Part shown: positions 45,065 to 53,973 of the stretch, piece after piece
Layout: each line of letters starts with the position of its first letter
How positions within the stretch are numbered: the stretch's first letter is position 1
The notes under the pieces: model-generated
Seen by the model: the letters and a program-made list of their open reading frames with translations, nothing else
Told to the model about the DNA's origin: nothing
Database searches by the model: none
DNA from: Bog-473 sp963706555
GTDB lineage: Bacteria; Actinomycetota; Acidimicrobiia; Acidimicrobiales; RAAP-2
Assembly (NCBI GenBank): GCA_963706555.1
Contig: OY970164.1
Coordinates: 186,001 to 250,000, forward strand
DNA: 64,000 nucleotides
Direction of reading: 5' to 3'
Translations under genes and position numbers: made by a program

Positions 45065-45937
45065 CTACGTCTGACCCGATTGCGGAGGGTTCACTGCCTG
45101 ATTGTTGTTATTCGATGAGTTCGATGCGGCCGAAACTGCCCCGGCCGCTCCCGCTCCGAGTGCGGTCCCGAGAAGGGTACCAATTTCAGCCGAAAATGTT
45201 CCCCGGAACGCCAGAGCGATTGCGCCACTGATGGCTAAGAGAGCCAACAGTGAACTCCCCAGACCCGCTCCGAGTACTGAGAAGTTCACTGTTGAAGACT
45301 TCGGTGTCAATATCGTCAACTGCTTCGTACCGGTTTGAAATGGGGGGACGGCATCGGGGGCGGGATCCGCCCAGGTTGCCGTGGCGGTTACGGTTCCCGC
45401 CTTCGTGCCCGTCACCACCATGTTGGCATTGGGGCCACTACCGGTGGGTGTGACCACCCCGGTCGGATCAAAAGTCCAGGTGCATGCCACTTCATCGCCC
45501 GCTTGGTTCCTAGCCGTCAACGTCACAATCGAGCCAACCGCGACGGAATCGCTGTCGGCCGCAATTGTGAGGTCAGATGGTCCGGCACCTCCGGCAAGAT
45601 TGGCTTGCAGTGATGTATCGGACTGCGTGACATTGGACACACCGAGCCGCAGCGCCTCCACGGTCTTTTCTCTGCTCTGTTTCCGGTCGAGGTAGACCAC
45701 CACAGTCAGGAGAATCGCCACGGCTACGCCGACGAGGATGGCGGCCAGGGCCAGCCAGCCATCAGCGCTGGAACTCGTGGTCGTTGTGGGCTGGCTCGCC
45801 GTCGGGGTCAACGCTGCCGAGGCCAATGCCGGATACAACAAGACCCCACCGATCAGCAATCCGCCAAAAGCGAACGACTTTCGGTGCCTGTACAAGGTCC
45901 GGCCCGTGAAACCACTCGTTTTCCGCATATTTGCCAT
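45065..45937 (-). CDS. Membrane protein with external Ig-like/Big domain
   Basis: 290 residues. A first span with signal-like character (FAFGGLLIGGVLLYPALASA), a second (WLALAAILVGVAVAILLTVV), then a region with DSVAVGSIVTLTARN and CTWTFDPTGVVTPTGSGPNA typical of a bacterial Ig-like fold, and a final double span (LGAGLGSSLLALLAISGAIA and IGTLLGTALGAGAAGA). The tail is Asn-rich. It starts 63 bases from the divergent cysteine-peptidase gene. No exact family; likely envelope-exposed. Confidence 0.75.
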   Translation of the reverse strand: MANMRKTSGFTGRTLYRHRKSFAFGGLLIGGVLLYPALASAALTPTASQPTTTTSSSADGWLALAAILVGVAVAILLTVVVYLDRKQSREKTVEALRLGVSNVTQSDTSLQANLAGGAGPSDLTIAADSDSVAVGSIVTLTARNQAGDEVACTWTFDPTGVVTPTGSGPNANMVVTGTKAGTVTATATWADPAPDAVPPFQTGTKQLTILTPKSSTVNFSVLGAGLGSSLLALLAISGAIALAFRGTFSAEIGTLLGTALGAGAAGAVSAASNSSNNNNQAVNPPQSGQT

Positions 45938-46000
45938 GGCAACTCACCTCCTACGCTGTCATAATACATAACCGGTTGGAAATCTCCAGAGGGAAGATAC

Positions 46001-46549
46001 ATGTCAGTCTTTTCGTGGCGCGTGCCGATCTCCGCGCCGACCCCAATCCAAGCGTTCGTCGGTCCCCCGACCTGGCAACGTCTGGCCTTCACGATGCAAA
46101 GGCAGCAACAGTCCTTGTGGTGTTGGGCAGCCGTGGCCACGAGCGTGGCCCTCTACTTCAATGCCTCCTCGAACTGGACGCAATGCCAAGTCGCCGGACG
46201 TACCCTCGGACGGAACTGCTGTGGGCCTTCAGCAGTCGATCCCTGCAATCAGACGAGCCATCTAGATCCAGCGCTACGGGCAGTTGGCCACTACTCCACT
46301 ATGACCGTTGGCCAGATCGGGGTTGGCGCCCTTGGCGCCCAGCTAACGGCACAGAAACCTATCGCCGCTCGGATCCAGTGGTCCGGAGGAGCGGGCCACT
46401 TCCTGGCCTTCGCCGGGCTGCTCTTGGGGTCACAGCCGTATATTGGGGTGGTCGACCCTCTGTTCGGAGCCTCCGATGTCGCCTTGAGCGTCTTCGGGGG
46501 CAGGTATCAGGGAATTGGCACTTGGAACGCTACCTGCCTCGTGAGATAG
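46001..46549 (+). CDS. Papain-like cysteine peptidase (C39-like)
   Basis: 182 residues. The active-site helix is QRQQQSLWCWAAVATSVALY with Cys preceded by Gln for the oxyanion hole, then WTQCQVAG and CCGPSAVDPCNQ. The catalytic His is in GGAGHFLAFAG, and the Asp in GVVDPLFGASD, as in papain-like C39/C70 peptidases. No signal peptide is visible. GAGGGAAG precedes the ATG at 46001. It is followed by an unknown gene 11 bases on, so a peptidase/partner operon is likely; such peptidases process or are secreted with a companion. Confidence 0.85.
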   Translation: MSVFSWRVPISAPTPIQAFVGPPTWQRLAFTMQRQQQSLWCWAAVATSVALYFNASSNWTQCQVAGRTLGRNCCGPSAVDPCNQTSHLDPALRAVGHYSTMTVGQIGVGALGAQLTAQKPIAARIQWSGGAGHFLAFAGLLLGSQPYIGVVDPLFGASDVALSVFGGRYQGIGTWNATCLVR

Positions 46550-46560
46550 GGAGAGCCCAC

Positions 46561-47166
46561 ATGAGGTTACGAACCGACGAACCACCACAATCCTCCATAG
46601 CAAGTGCTCTCCTTGGCGTCAGTGAGCTGAGCGGAAGGCCCTTGGCGCAGCCGGACCCTCACCACGCGTACCTCATTGCGCCGAGATCACCAGAAGGTGC
46701 GCAGAACGAACTGACTGCCCCACATCGAGTTTTTGCACTCACCCTCGACGATCTCTTAGAGCACAGGGGCTTGGAATCTGCTCGGGACGTCGGATGGAGG
46801 TACTTCGTGACTAGCGATTCTGCTGTGGTGGCCACGGCTGAGACAACTTCCAACGAAGGCGGCGATGATCACCAGTTCGCATCGCTCAGTCGGGATCCCT
46901 CCGGACCGCGATCTGCCGAGATCATTTCCACGATTGAAGGTCAATCTATTGGTGGATCCAATGAGTTCGAACTTCGGCTTCTGCGAATCCCGGCGGTCTA
47001 TTCCATCAATCTCTGGCTCCACGGAGATGCCACCGACTATCTAGTTCCGGTCGACCCCACTCCCCCGTCGTTACACGCTGGAGAGATCTATCAACCAGAT
47101 GACGTGCTTGGTGTGTTGCGAGATCAGGCAGCCGAAGTCAGCCGAGATGACTTCTCCGGCGGTTGA
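46561..47166 (+). CDS. Hypothetical protein, partner of the cysteine peptidase
   Basis: 201 residues from an ATG at 46561 after AGGGAGAG. No signal peptide, cysteine or membrane span. The middle (HHAYLIAPRSPEGAQ, WRYFVTSDSAVVATAET) and end (PAVYSINLWLHGDATDYLVP) look like a globular alpha/beta protein. I know no family. Its position 11 bases after the peptidase, with the same codon style, suggests substrate, inhibitor or adaptor. Confidence 0.75.
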   Translation: MRLRTDEPPQSSIASALLGVSELSGRPLAQPDPHHAYLIAPRSPEGAQNELTAPHRVFALTLDDLLEHRGLESARDVGWRYFVTSDSAVVATAETTSNEGGDDHQFASLSRDPSGPRSAEIISTIEGQSIGGSNEFELRLLRIPAVYSINLWLHGDATDYLVPVDPTPPSLHAGEIYQPDDVLGVLRDQAAEVSRDDFSGG

Positions 47167-47494
47167 TTGGTGTTCTGGGGTTATTCGGCCTTCGGCCGAT
47201 GCTTCTTTTGACACTCTTGAACAGATGAGAGCTTGCTTGGGACCATTTCCCGCATGATTTGGATGACGAACAAGTCTCCCGCCTGGGCCTTCACAGCCTC
47301 GGCTCGGATCTGATCGGTCACGTCTATTCGACGCCAGCTAACGACATGTATTCGAAATAGCTCCTACGTTGTAGTCGCCGCCGGAACTGGAACAACGGCG
47401 GCGGTGAGCGGCAGACATAAATCGTGCGACGTCGCGCAACAAGCCAGGATCACCAATGGCGCAGCGAGCACACCAATTGAGAGGGTTGACGTAA
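47167..47494. other. Intergenic stretch, nothing recognised
   Basis: 328 bases between the peptidase partner and the isomerase gene. TTCGGCCTTCGGCCGA near 47185-47200 can form a small hairpin and could end transcription of the upstream pair, though no long T-run follows. The promoter of the next cluster should be here. Confidence 0.4.
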
Positions 47495-48376
47495 ATGCCA
47501 ATTATCGATATCGGACCTACTCTTGGGGTGCCGGCCTTCCTGAACAGTGATGACGGAACAATTGAGTTCTTGGTCCCGGTAGGAGCGACGAAGGCTCGGA
47601 CCCTCGGCGAGCTAATTGATGCGGGAGTAGTTCGTTCGCGACATTTCAGAGTCTCCGCGGGAGTACAAGATGAAGTGGTTACCGTCATCTACCGGCTCGT
47701 AGACGACGAGAGGGTGTTGGACGCGCAGGGTCTTGATTATCCAGAAGAGTCCAAAGGCTTGAAATTCGACGTGACCTCAATATTGCCGGACCCAACGGGT
47801 AGGTGGACGGGCGAATATCCCAAAACCATCGGCCACTACCACACGTCGATTGAAGGAACAGGCGTGCCATCGCCAGATTTCTACCAAGTTGTCTACGGGC
47901 AGGGAATTATTATCCTTCAATGCCCGGTCGATCGTTTGATCCTGACCTACGGAGTAAAGGTTAGAGAGGGCGATTGTTTGTTGATCCCTCCGCATCTGGG
48001 GCACATAAGCGTCAACACCGGGAACGTTCCGCTGGTATTCGCCAATGTCTGTGTTCGGAGACCTCATCTCGACTACGAGTCGATAACTCGACTTGGCGGA
48101 GGCGCATTTCTCGTCGTCCCATCGCTAGATAGGCCGGGTTGGGCTATTGAAGAAAATCCCAGCTACGCACGACACGGCCTGCGTGTCTCGCCACTCGAAT
48201 GGTTGCATACCAACTACCGCGAGCTGCAGAATTTGGAGGTGACTCGCGGCGTGCCCATCTACAATTGCATCCTGTCTACGGCGGCAGTCCTACGAGTCCT
48301 CACGGCACCACACGAGTTTGCTACAACTTTCACACTGTCACTATCGGCCTGTGACGAATCGAGCGATGTTCAGTGA
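47495..48376 (+). CDS. Cupin-type glucose-6-phosphate isomerase-like protein
   Basis: 293 residues with the cupin metal site of archaeal-type phosphoglucose isomerase: KTIGHYHTSIEGTG, FYQVVYGQGIIILQ and PPHLGHISVNTGNVPLVFAN. The N-terminal 60 residues and last 80 are extra. The family interconverts glucose- and fructose-6-phosphate, but bacterial homologues in sugar-modification clusters may act on other sugar phosphates. Its stop overlaps the next gene (kinase-like) by 11 bases, so they are cotranslated. Confidence 0.85.
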   Translation: MPIIDIGPTLGVPAFLNSDDGTIEFLVPVGATKARTLGELIDAGVVRSRHFRVSAGVQDEVVTVIYRLVDDERVLDAQGLDYPEESKGLKFDVTSILPDPTGRWTGEYPKTIGHYHTSIEGTGVPSPDFYQVVYGQGIIILQCPVDRLILTYGVKVREGDCLLIPPHLGHISVNTGNVPLVFANVCVRRPHLDYESITRLGGGAFLVVPSLDRPGWAIEENPSYARHGLRVSPLEWLHTNYRELQNLEVTRGVPIYNCILSTAAVLRVLTAPHEFATTFTLSLSACDESSDVQ

Positions 48377-49370
48377 AGCCGCTAGCCGTCTCGCAAAGTT
48401 GACAATGGACAGTTCTGGGCCGAGCGACGCCGTGACCGTTGTTCATTCCATTGCCCGGTTCGTAGGAATCCATGTCACCTCCAGCCCGGTTCGCCTCGGA
48501 CGGGGAGTCGCCAGCTCAGCATGGCGAGTTGACAGTGAAAGTGGTTCCTTCGTCGTGCGCTTGAGGCGCTCGACTTCGCCCTTACCGTGCACGTATCTGT
48601 CGGAGTCGGCGATTCTCCGTCAACTCCGATCCGGCGGTTGGCCGGTACCAATCCCCCTGGGAACTAGCTACGACTTCGCTGACACTGATCCCGTCGACGT
48701 CGCATGGTCAGTCACTTCAATGGTGCCCGGTAGGTCGATCGGCAATAGATCCATCACCGATCCGGTCGCCGAAGGCCTCGGGGAATTTCTGGCCGGCCTT
48801 CACGGTCTCCCTAGCGCCAATTATGGGCCACTTGCCCAGTCTCCTGCCGAATTCTCAGGCCTGTCCGCCTCACCTCTGCGCGGCCTCCAGCTACGCTGGA
48901 GATCAGGGCAAGCTTGGCCGATCGATAGCTCGGCGCTGCTGGGTCATCCGATCGCAGAGTTGTTGCCGGCCGCCGCCAGCACTCTTGGTGCGCAGGAATC
49001 CCATATTCTTGATCTGCTCTTCCTGGGCGTACCCTCAATAGTGCACTCAGATTTGCACCAAGACCATATTTTCGTGAAAGACGGCGCTCTCTCGGGGGTC
49101 ATCGATTTTGGCGGTGCTCTGATTGCTTCGCCGGCTTGGGACTTTGCCGCCCTCGCTGTGTTCCTCGATTGGCAATCTGCTGACCGCGTAGCGCGAGGGT
49201 ACGCGAGGTGGAACTCCGCTCCCCTATCAGCGAGCGAGATAACGGCAGCCGCCCTCGTTCTCGCGCTCTATCGTTTCTCTGTTGAGTGGACGTTTGACCG
49301 AGAGTCGGCTGAAGTTAAAAGACTCCTCAGATTTATCGACGAGACAATACGGGAAAGAGTGCTCGACTAG
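48366..49370 (+). CDS. APH-fold phosphotransferase (aminoglycoside/homoserine kinase-like)
   Basis: About 334 residues. The APH kinase landmarks are WRVDSESGSFVVRLRR, the catalytic loop IVHSDLHQDHIFVKDGA and the metal motif GVIDFGGALIASPAWD. I use the ATG at 48366, which overlaps the isomerase stop; ATG at 48405 is also possible. The family phosphorylates small alcohols, sugars or antibiotics. Between a sugar-phosphate isomerase and a glycosyltransferase it most likely phosphorylates a sugar or cyclitol. Confidence 0.9.
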   Translation: MFSEAASRLAKLTMDSSGPSDAVTVVHSIARFVGIHVTSSPVRLGRGVASSAWRVDSESGSFVVRLRRSTSPLPCTYLSESAILRQLRSGGWPVPIPLGTSYDFADTDPVDVAWSVTSMVPGRSIGNRSITDPVAEGLGEFLAGLHGLPSANYGPLAQSPAEFSGLSASPLRGLQLRWRSGQAWPIDSSALLGHPIAELLPAAASTLGAQESHILDLLFLGVPSIVHSDLHQDHIFVKDGALSGVIDFGGALIASPAWDFAALAVFLDWQSADRVARGYARWNSAPLSASEITAAALVLALYRFSVEWTFDRESAEVKRLLRFIDETIRERVLD

Positions 49371-49408
49371 ATGCGAAACGAACAGGTCCGTCCGGCCGAC
49401 CCTACCTA

Positions 49409-50444
49409 GTGGTGATCGTCGCATCCGCTCCAATCGATCATGTGTACGTCGCAAACCTTCATGCCCCAGGGTTTAATGTGCAACGTCTCGGATATCGGAG
49501 AGAACATTACACAGCGCAAACAATGATCTCACCACTTTGGGTGCAGAGGAACCATGAGGCATTCGACATCTTTCATGTCCATTTTGGATTCAGGGACGTC
49601 CCGATCCACCAGATGCGTGGCTTCGTAACAGCTCTCTCCAATCACGCAAAGCCACTTGTATTCACGGTCCATGATTTGGAGGATCCTCAAGTCGAGGATC
49701 AACTGCGTCATCGCAGCCATCTCGACCTTCTCACCGAGTCCGCTGCGCAAGTCATCTCATTGACGCATGATGCCGCGAAGCAAATCACGGAAACCTGGGG
49801 TCGAACAGTGACGGTTATCCCACATCCCCATGTCGTGGATCTTCAGACGATTAGGCACACCGAAACCGCTCGAGAACTGACGAGGCAGCGACAAATTGAT
49901 GGTCGGGCTTCACCTCAAGAGCCTGAGACCCGGACTTGATGCAACGGGCTCACTACTCATGATGGAGGAGATTCTTGCTCAGTCCCGATGGATGCGACTA
50001 CGGGTCGACCTGAACCGAGAGGAAACGGCCAGAGCAAACACCAAACACAGTCGGGTATTCGAGCTGCTCAAGTCCATGAACGCCCATCCAAGGATAGATA
50101 TCCGGATCCATGACCGATTCACGGACGCACAATTGTGGGCCTATCTCAGGCACGTCGATGTTTCCGTGCTGCCGTACAGACTGGGCACGCACTCTGGATG
50201 GGCTGAAGCATGCCTTGACCTAGGGACAGCGGCTATTGCACCAGGTTCAACTTGTATTCCTGACCAGCACGCCTCGATCCGTGCATATGACATCTCAGAT
50301 GCAGCCTCTCTCCGACATGCATTCCTCGACGTCTTTCATGACTTCAGGCCAATACGCAATATTGCACAGTGGCGCAGCAACCAGCGAGAAGCCATTGCTC
50401 TGTTACACGAGAATGTGTATTCCCATTCACTGGAAACTGTGTGA
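49409..50444 (+). pseudogene. Glycosyltransferase (GT4-like), frameshifted
   Basis: The first frame (GTG 49409) encodes an N-terminal Rossmann half: FDIFHVHFGFRDVP, KPLVFTVHDLEDPQ and VTVIPHPHVVD. Near 49893-49897 (ACAAATTG) it loses frame. The second frame continues LMVGLHLKSLRPGLDA and has the donor-binding part VDVSVLPYRLGTHSGWAEAC and LGTAAIAPGS to 50444. One base restores about 345 residues, normal for a GT4. It would add a sugar to an unknown acceptor. Confidence 0.82.
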
Positions 50445-50469
50445 CAATTGAAGCACTAGGAACATTTTC

Positions 50470-50846
50470 ATGGTCAAGATACTCTTCATTTGTCGCTCCA
50501 ACGTAGGAAGAAGCCAGATCGCGGCAGCCCTCTATAACCAACTGACCAAGACATCCGATGCAATCTCCGCCGGTACGGAGGTCACCCGACTCGGGGAGAC
50601 ATTGGGTGAATACGCTCGCGATCATGTTGGAAGGTGCTTCGTGCTTCAAGTGATGGCTCAGTACGGCAGCGTGGATCTTTCAAGTAATGTCCGAAATCGC
50701 GTAACAAAGCAGATGGTATCCGATGTTGAGTGTGTCGTCTCAATGATTCCCCTACCTCAACTGCCCGACTGGCTTCGAGAAAATGCGCACCTGAGATATT
50801 GGCCGATAGCGGATCCCGGTGGCCGCAGTTTCTCCGAAACCAAAGC
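50470..50846 (+). pseudogene. Low-molecular-weight protein tyrosine phosphatase, 5' part (split by an IS21 element)
   Basis: ATG at 50470 after AGGAA. The phosphate loop is FICRSNVGRSQIAAA (CX5RS) and the general-acid loop YWPIADPGGRS, both typical of LMW-PTP and arsenate-reductase-like proteins. The frame is interrupted at codon KA by the IS21 element starting at 50847. Joining across one copy of AAAGC restores SETKAAYDQIQWRMVNELRS and a stop at 53094, giving about 147 residues. The catalytic residues lie before the break, so a shortened protein may still fold; only about 21 C-terminal residues are replaced. Confidence 0.92.
50842..50846. repeat. Target-site duplication AAAGC, left copy
   Basis: AAAGC precedes the TGTCGCCACCG end of the IS and recurs at 53026-53030. 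Confidence 0.9.
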
Positions 50847-50971
50847 TGTCGCCACCGGCTGAATACTGACCCCTTATCAACGTTCGAATATTGACCCCCC
50901 TTCCCGGTGATCCACCACTGAGTGTGCTGGATCACGGACCCTGGCTGGATCGCCGGCCGGGGAGTAAGGAC

Positions 50972-52180
50972 ATGATCAACGTGGATGACTGGGCCGAAAT
51001 TCGTCGGCTGTATTTCGCCGAGCGCTTGGGCATCAAGACCATCGCCCGGCAGCTGGGAGTAGCCCGCAACACCGTGCGAACAGCAGTACGGGGCTCCGCT
51101 CCGCCTGAGTACAAACGAGAGGCTCGCGGGTCGCTGGTCGATGACGTCGAGAGCCGGATTTGTGAGCTGTTGCGTAACTGCCCGACCATGCCGGCGACGG
51201 TGATCGCCGAGCGAATCGAGTGGCCGCACGGCCTCACCATCTTGCGGGACCGCGTGGCCGAACTCCGACCCCTGTTCAGGGCGCCCGATCCCTGTCAGCG
51301 GACCCACTACGTGCCCGGCGAGTTGGTCCAGTTCGACCTGTGGCAGCCCGACTACGAGATCCCGCTCGGGTTCGGCCAGGTCGACAAGCTCTGGGTGGTC
51401 ACCGCGGTCAGCGGGTACTCGCGGTTCATGGCAGCGCACATGGTCCCAACCCGGGCCGGGCACGACGTGTTGGCCGGGATGCTGTCGTGCCTGCATCAAG
51501 TTGGCGGCATTCCCCGCACCGCGGTCTGGGACGGCGAAGGCTGCATCGGCCAGTGGCGACGAGGCAAGCAGGTCTACACCGAGGAGTACCAGCGCTTCCG
51601 GGGCACCCTCGGCATGGGTGCCCGGTTGTGCAAGCCCAACGACCCCGAAGCCAAAGGCATGAACGAACGGGCCAATGGCTACTACGAGACCTCCTTCCTC
51701 CCCGGACGCTCCTTCGTCGACGTAGAGGACTTCAACGTCCAACTGCATGGCTGGCTGAAGCGGGCCAACCACCGAGTTCATGCCACGATTCGCCTGGTCC
51801 CGGCCGAACTCATTTATGAGGACCGGGGGTCCATGAGTCCCTTCCCGCCGGTCCTACCCGATCCGGCAGAGCGTTTCTCCACCCGGCTGGCGCGGGATCA
51901 TTATGTGCGAGTCGACACCAACGACTACTCGGTGAACCCCCGCTATATCGGCCGGCGCATCGAGGTGCGATCCGACCTCACGTCAGTGGTCGCCACCTGC
52001 GGCGGTGTGGAAGTGGCCCGACATCAGCGCTGTCTGGCCAAGCATCAGAGCCTGCTGGACGCCACCCATGCCATGACGCTGCGCATGATGCGGGCCGAGA
52101 AGGCGCCCGTCTCGCCCTTCGAGACCGAGGTCGAAGAGCGGGACCTGGCCGACTACGACAGAGCGTTGGGGGTGGCGTGA
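50972..52180 (+). CDS. istA: IS21-family transposase IstA (second type)
   Basis: 402 residues from the ATG at 50972 after GGGGAGTAAGG. The helix-turn-helix is YFAERLGIKTIARQLGVARN. The DDE core is VQFDLWQPDYEIPL, RTAVWDGEGCIGQW and the last acid in PEAKGMNERANGYYE. DTNDYSVNPRYIGRR is the C-terminal beta domain. Its stop overlaps the istB start (TGATG). Confidence 0.93.
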   Translation: MINVDDWAEIRRLYFAERLGIKTIARQLGVARNTVRTAVRGSAPPEYKREARGSLVDDVESRICELLRNCPTMPATVIAERIEWPHGLTILRDRVAELRPLFRAPDPCQRTHYVPGELVQFDLWQPDYEIPLGFGQVDKLWVVTAVSGYSRFMAAHMVPTRAGHDVLAGMLSCLHQVGGIPRTAVWDGEGCIGQWRRGKQVYTEEYQRFRGTLGMGARLCKPNDPEAKGMNERANGYYETSFLPGRSFVDVEDFNVQLHGWLKRANHRVHATIRLVPAELIYEDRGSMSPFPPVLPDPAERFSTRLARDHYVRVDTNDYSVNPRYIGRRIEVRSDLTSVVATCGGVEVARHQRCLAKHQSLLDATHAMTLRMMRAEKAPVSPFETEVEERDLADYDRALGVA

Positions 52181-52956
52181 TGGCAACGAAATCCAAGCCA
52201 GCCGCCGACCTCGCGTACCTGTGCCGAGCACTGAAGGCTCCCTCGTTGGCCCAGTCGGTCGAACGTTTGGCCGAACGGGCCCGGGCCGAGAGTTGGACGC
52301 ACGAGGAGTTCCTCGCGGCCTGCTTGGAACGAGAGGTGGCGGCCCGTCAGTCCAACGGTGGGGAGATCCGCATCCGGGCGGCCCGACTCCCGGGCAGAAA
52401 GGCCCTCGAGGAGTTCGACTTCGATCACCAACGGAGCTTGAAGCGCGACGTCATCGCCCATCTCGGAGCTCTCGACTTCGTCGAGGCCAAGGACAACGTC
52501 ATCTTCTTGGGTCCACCGGGCACTGGCAAGACCCATCTGGCCATCGGTCTTTCCATCCGAGCCTGCCAGGCTGGTCACCGGGTGCTGTTCGCCACGGCAG
52601 CCGAATGGGTGGACCGCCTCGGCCAAGCCCACGACGCCGGCACGCTGCACAATGAGCTCACTCGCCTGGGCCGCTACCCACTGATCGTCATCGACGAGGT
52701 CGGCTACATCCCCTTCGATGCCCAAGCAGCCAACCTCTTCTTCCAGCTGGTCTCCTCGCGTTACGAGCGGGCCAGTGTCATCGTGACCTCCAATAAGCCG
52801 TTTGGCCGTTGGGGCGAAGTGTTCGGAGATGCTGTGGTCGCCGCCGCCATGATCGACCGTCTCGTGCATCACGCCGAGGTCGTCTCCATGAAGGGCGACA
52901 GCTACCGGCTGAAGGATCGAGACCTTGGGAGGGCGCCTACTGACGACGCTGCGTGA
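52180..52956 (+). CDS. istB: IS21 helper ATPase IstB (second type)
   Basis: 258 residues from the ATG at 52180, overlapping istA. Walker A is GPPGTGKTHLAIGLS, Walker B PLIVIDEVGYIPFD and sensor region SVIVTSNKPFGRWGEVFGD. Intact, so this element may still be able to move. A GTG one codon earlier is also open. Confidence 0.93.
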   Translation: MATKSKPAADLAYLCRALKAPSLAQSVERLAERARAESWTHEEFLAACLEREVAARQSNGGEIRIRAARLPGRKALEEFDFDHQRSLKRDVIAHLGALDFVEAKDNVIFLGPPGTGKTHLAIGLSIRACQAGHRVLFATAAEWVDRLGQAHDAGTLHNELTRLGRYPLIVIDEVGYIPFDAQAANLFFQLVSSRYERASVIVTSNKPFGRWGEVFGDAVVAAAMIDRLVHHAEVVSMKGDSYRLKDRDLGRAPTDDAA

Positions 52957-53025
52957 CGGTGGCTCCGGGGAGGGGGGTCAATTTTCAACCGGTGGCAGGG
53001 GGTCAGTTTTAAGGCGGTGTTGACA

Positions 53026-53030
53026 AAAGC
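53026..53030. repeat. Target-site duplication AAAGC, right copy
   Basis: Second copy of the 5-bp duplication, immediately after the right end of the IS21 element. Confidence 0.9.
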
Positions 53031-53094
53031 TGCATACGATCAGATTCAATGGAGAATGGTCAACGAACTCAGGTCTCGGCGAATGGCTGCGTAG
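53031..53094 (+). pseudogene. Low-molecular-weight phosphatase, 3' part
   Basis: After the duplication the sequence continues AYDQIQWRMVNELRSRRMAA and TAG, the last helix of the phosphatase begun at 50470. It is in frame when the IS and one AAAGC are removed. Confidence 0.88.
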
Positions 53095-53454
53095 ATATCG
53101 AATGGGGCCACCAAGGGGGGCAAGTGGCTGTCGCCAAGAAGTGCTGAGAATTGGCGTCCGGCGATCCGAGCACACAGATCGCCGAATCGAAGGCGCGAGA
53201 GACCGCCATTTGGTGGAAGCACTTTCCAAGGAGGCACGACCCATTCGCGTTACGGTTCACCAGCGACGACCGCGACGCCCTGTCTGATGGCTCCCGCCAC
53301 AGCGATGGGATATCGGGGCCAGCGAAGAGATATCGCGTTTAATCACACGCGTCGCTGGGCCAGCAGGAACCACCCGGCTTGACGTGCACCGAAGGAGGAT
53401 GACTACAAATCTTCGAGCCGCAAGCTGGAAAGTGACCGCGATTCGCTTCACAAG
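53095..53454. other. Gap with no supported gene
   Basis: 360 bases between the phosphatase end and the membrane-anchored protein. Short frames on both strands have no start signals or recognisable motifs. Confidence 0.4.
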
Positions 53455-53973
53455 TTACAAGAACACTGTCGAATCCTGCTCGGCCTGGGTCGGTGGAGGA
53501 TCAATATCGAGAACCTTCCGTACGGCAGAAACTCGCATCTCAGACCGCTTTCGACGTGAAGCTTTCCCTCTACCAAGGAACATACCAACAGCAGCTCGAA
53601 CTTCCTCCTCAACCTTCAAGAGCTCAACATCAACCCCCGTCTGCTGCCCACTCAATTCGGTAGCGGTGGAGCAATCCTTCCAGCACGCCTTCTCGATCTG
53701 GCGAAAGGCTGAACGAAGGTCGTTGGGTATACCACTGACCTGTAGCCGAACATCAAGGCGTTGAAGCGCTCTTGACATTCTCAACCAACCTTCGTCGCTG
53801 ACGTCCAAATATTGTCCGACGGAGTCGGCGAGCTCCAGAGCTGTATCGAGCCGAAAGACTCGAACGCTTTGCTGCGCTGAGATCCAAGCAGCGATCGCTG
53901 TCCCGACGATTCCGACACCGATCGCGACTACTGCTCCGATTGCAATGGCTCCGACCGACGCTAGAGTCAACAT
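53455..53973 (-). CDS. Membrane-anchored helical protein, unknown function
   Basis: 172 residues. An N-terminal span (ASVGAIAIGAVVAIGVGIVG TAIAAW) is followed by a helical, charged domain of about 120 residues (ALELADSVGQYLDVSDEG, LLKVEEEVRAAVG) that may form a coiled coil and looks cytoplasmic. No family recognised. The start lies 292 bases from the divergent SIR2-domain gene. A link between the two is possible but unproven. Confidence 0.65.
   Translation of the reverse strand: MLTLASVGAIAIGAVVAIGVGIVGTAIAAWISAQQSVRVFRLDTALELADSVGQYLDVSDEGWLRMSRALQRLDVRLQVSGIPNDLRSAFRQIEKACWKDCSTATELSGQQTGVDVELLKVEEEVRAAVGMFLGRGKASRRKRSEMRVSAVRKVLDIDPPPTQAEQDSTVFL

Larger units (their letters stand above)
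50847..53025 (+). mobile_element. IS21-family element of a second type (2179 bp)
   Basis: Left end TGTCGCCACCGGCTGAATAC and right end, read inwards, TGTCAACACCGCCTTAAAAC share about 20 of 27 bases. Both continue into CTGACCCC, and a second ATTGACCCCCC copy lies a few bases inside each end, the nested repeats of IS21. It carries istA and istB in the plus direction, flanked by AAAGC duplications. It is unrelated in detail to the 2.55-kb IS21 at 9206 and 58610. Confidence 0.92.

Noticed and set aside
45931..47166. A 411-codon frame covering the cysteine peptidase and its partner as one gene
   Set aside because: It only coincides with the partner in its last 200 codons; the first half is an out-of-frame reading of the peptidase, which has its own start, ribosome-binding site and active site.
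50470..53094. Arsenic resistance operon because of the arsenate-reductase-like phosphatase
   Set aside because: No ArsR, ArsB/Acr3 or other arsenic gene is nearby; the neighbours are sugar-related.
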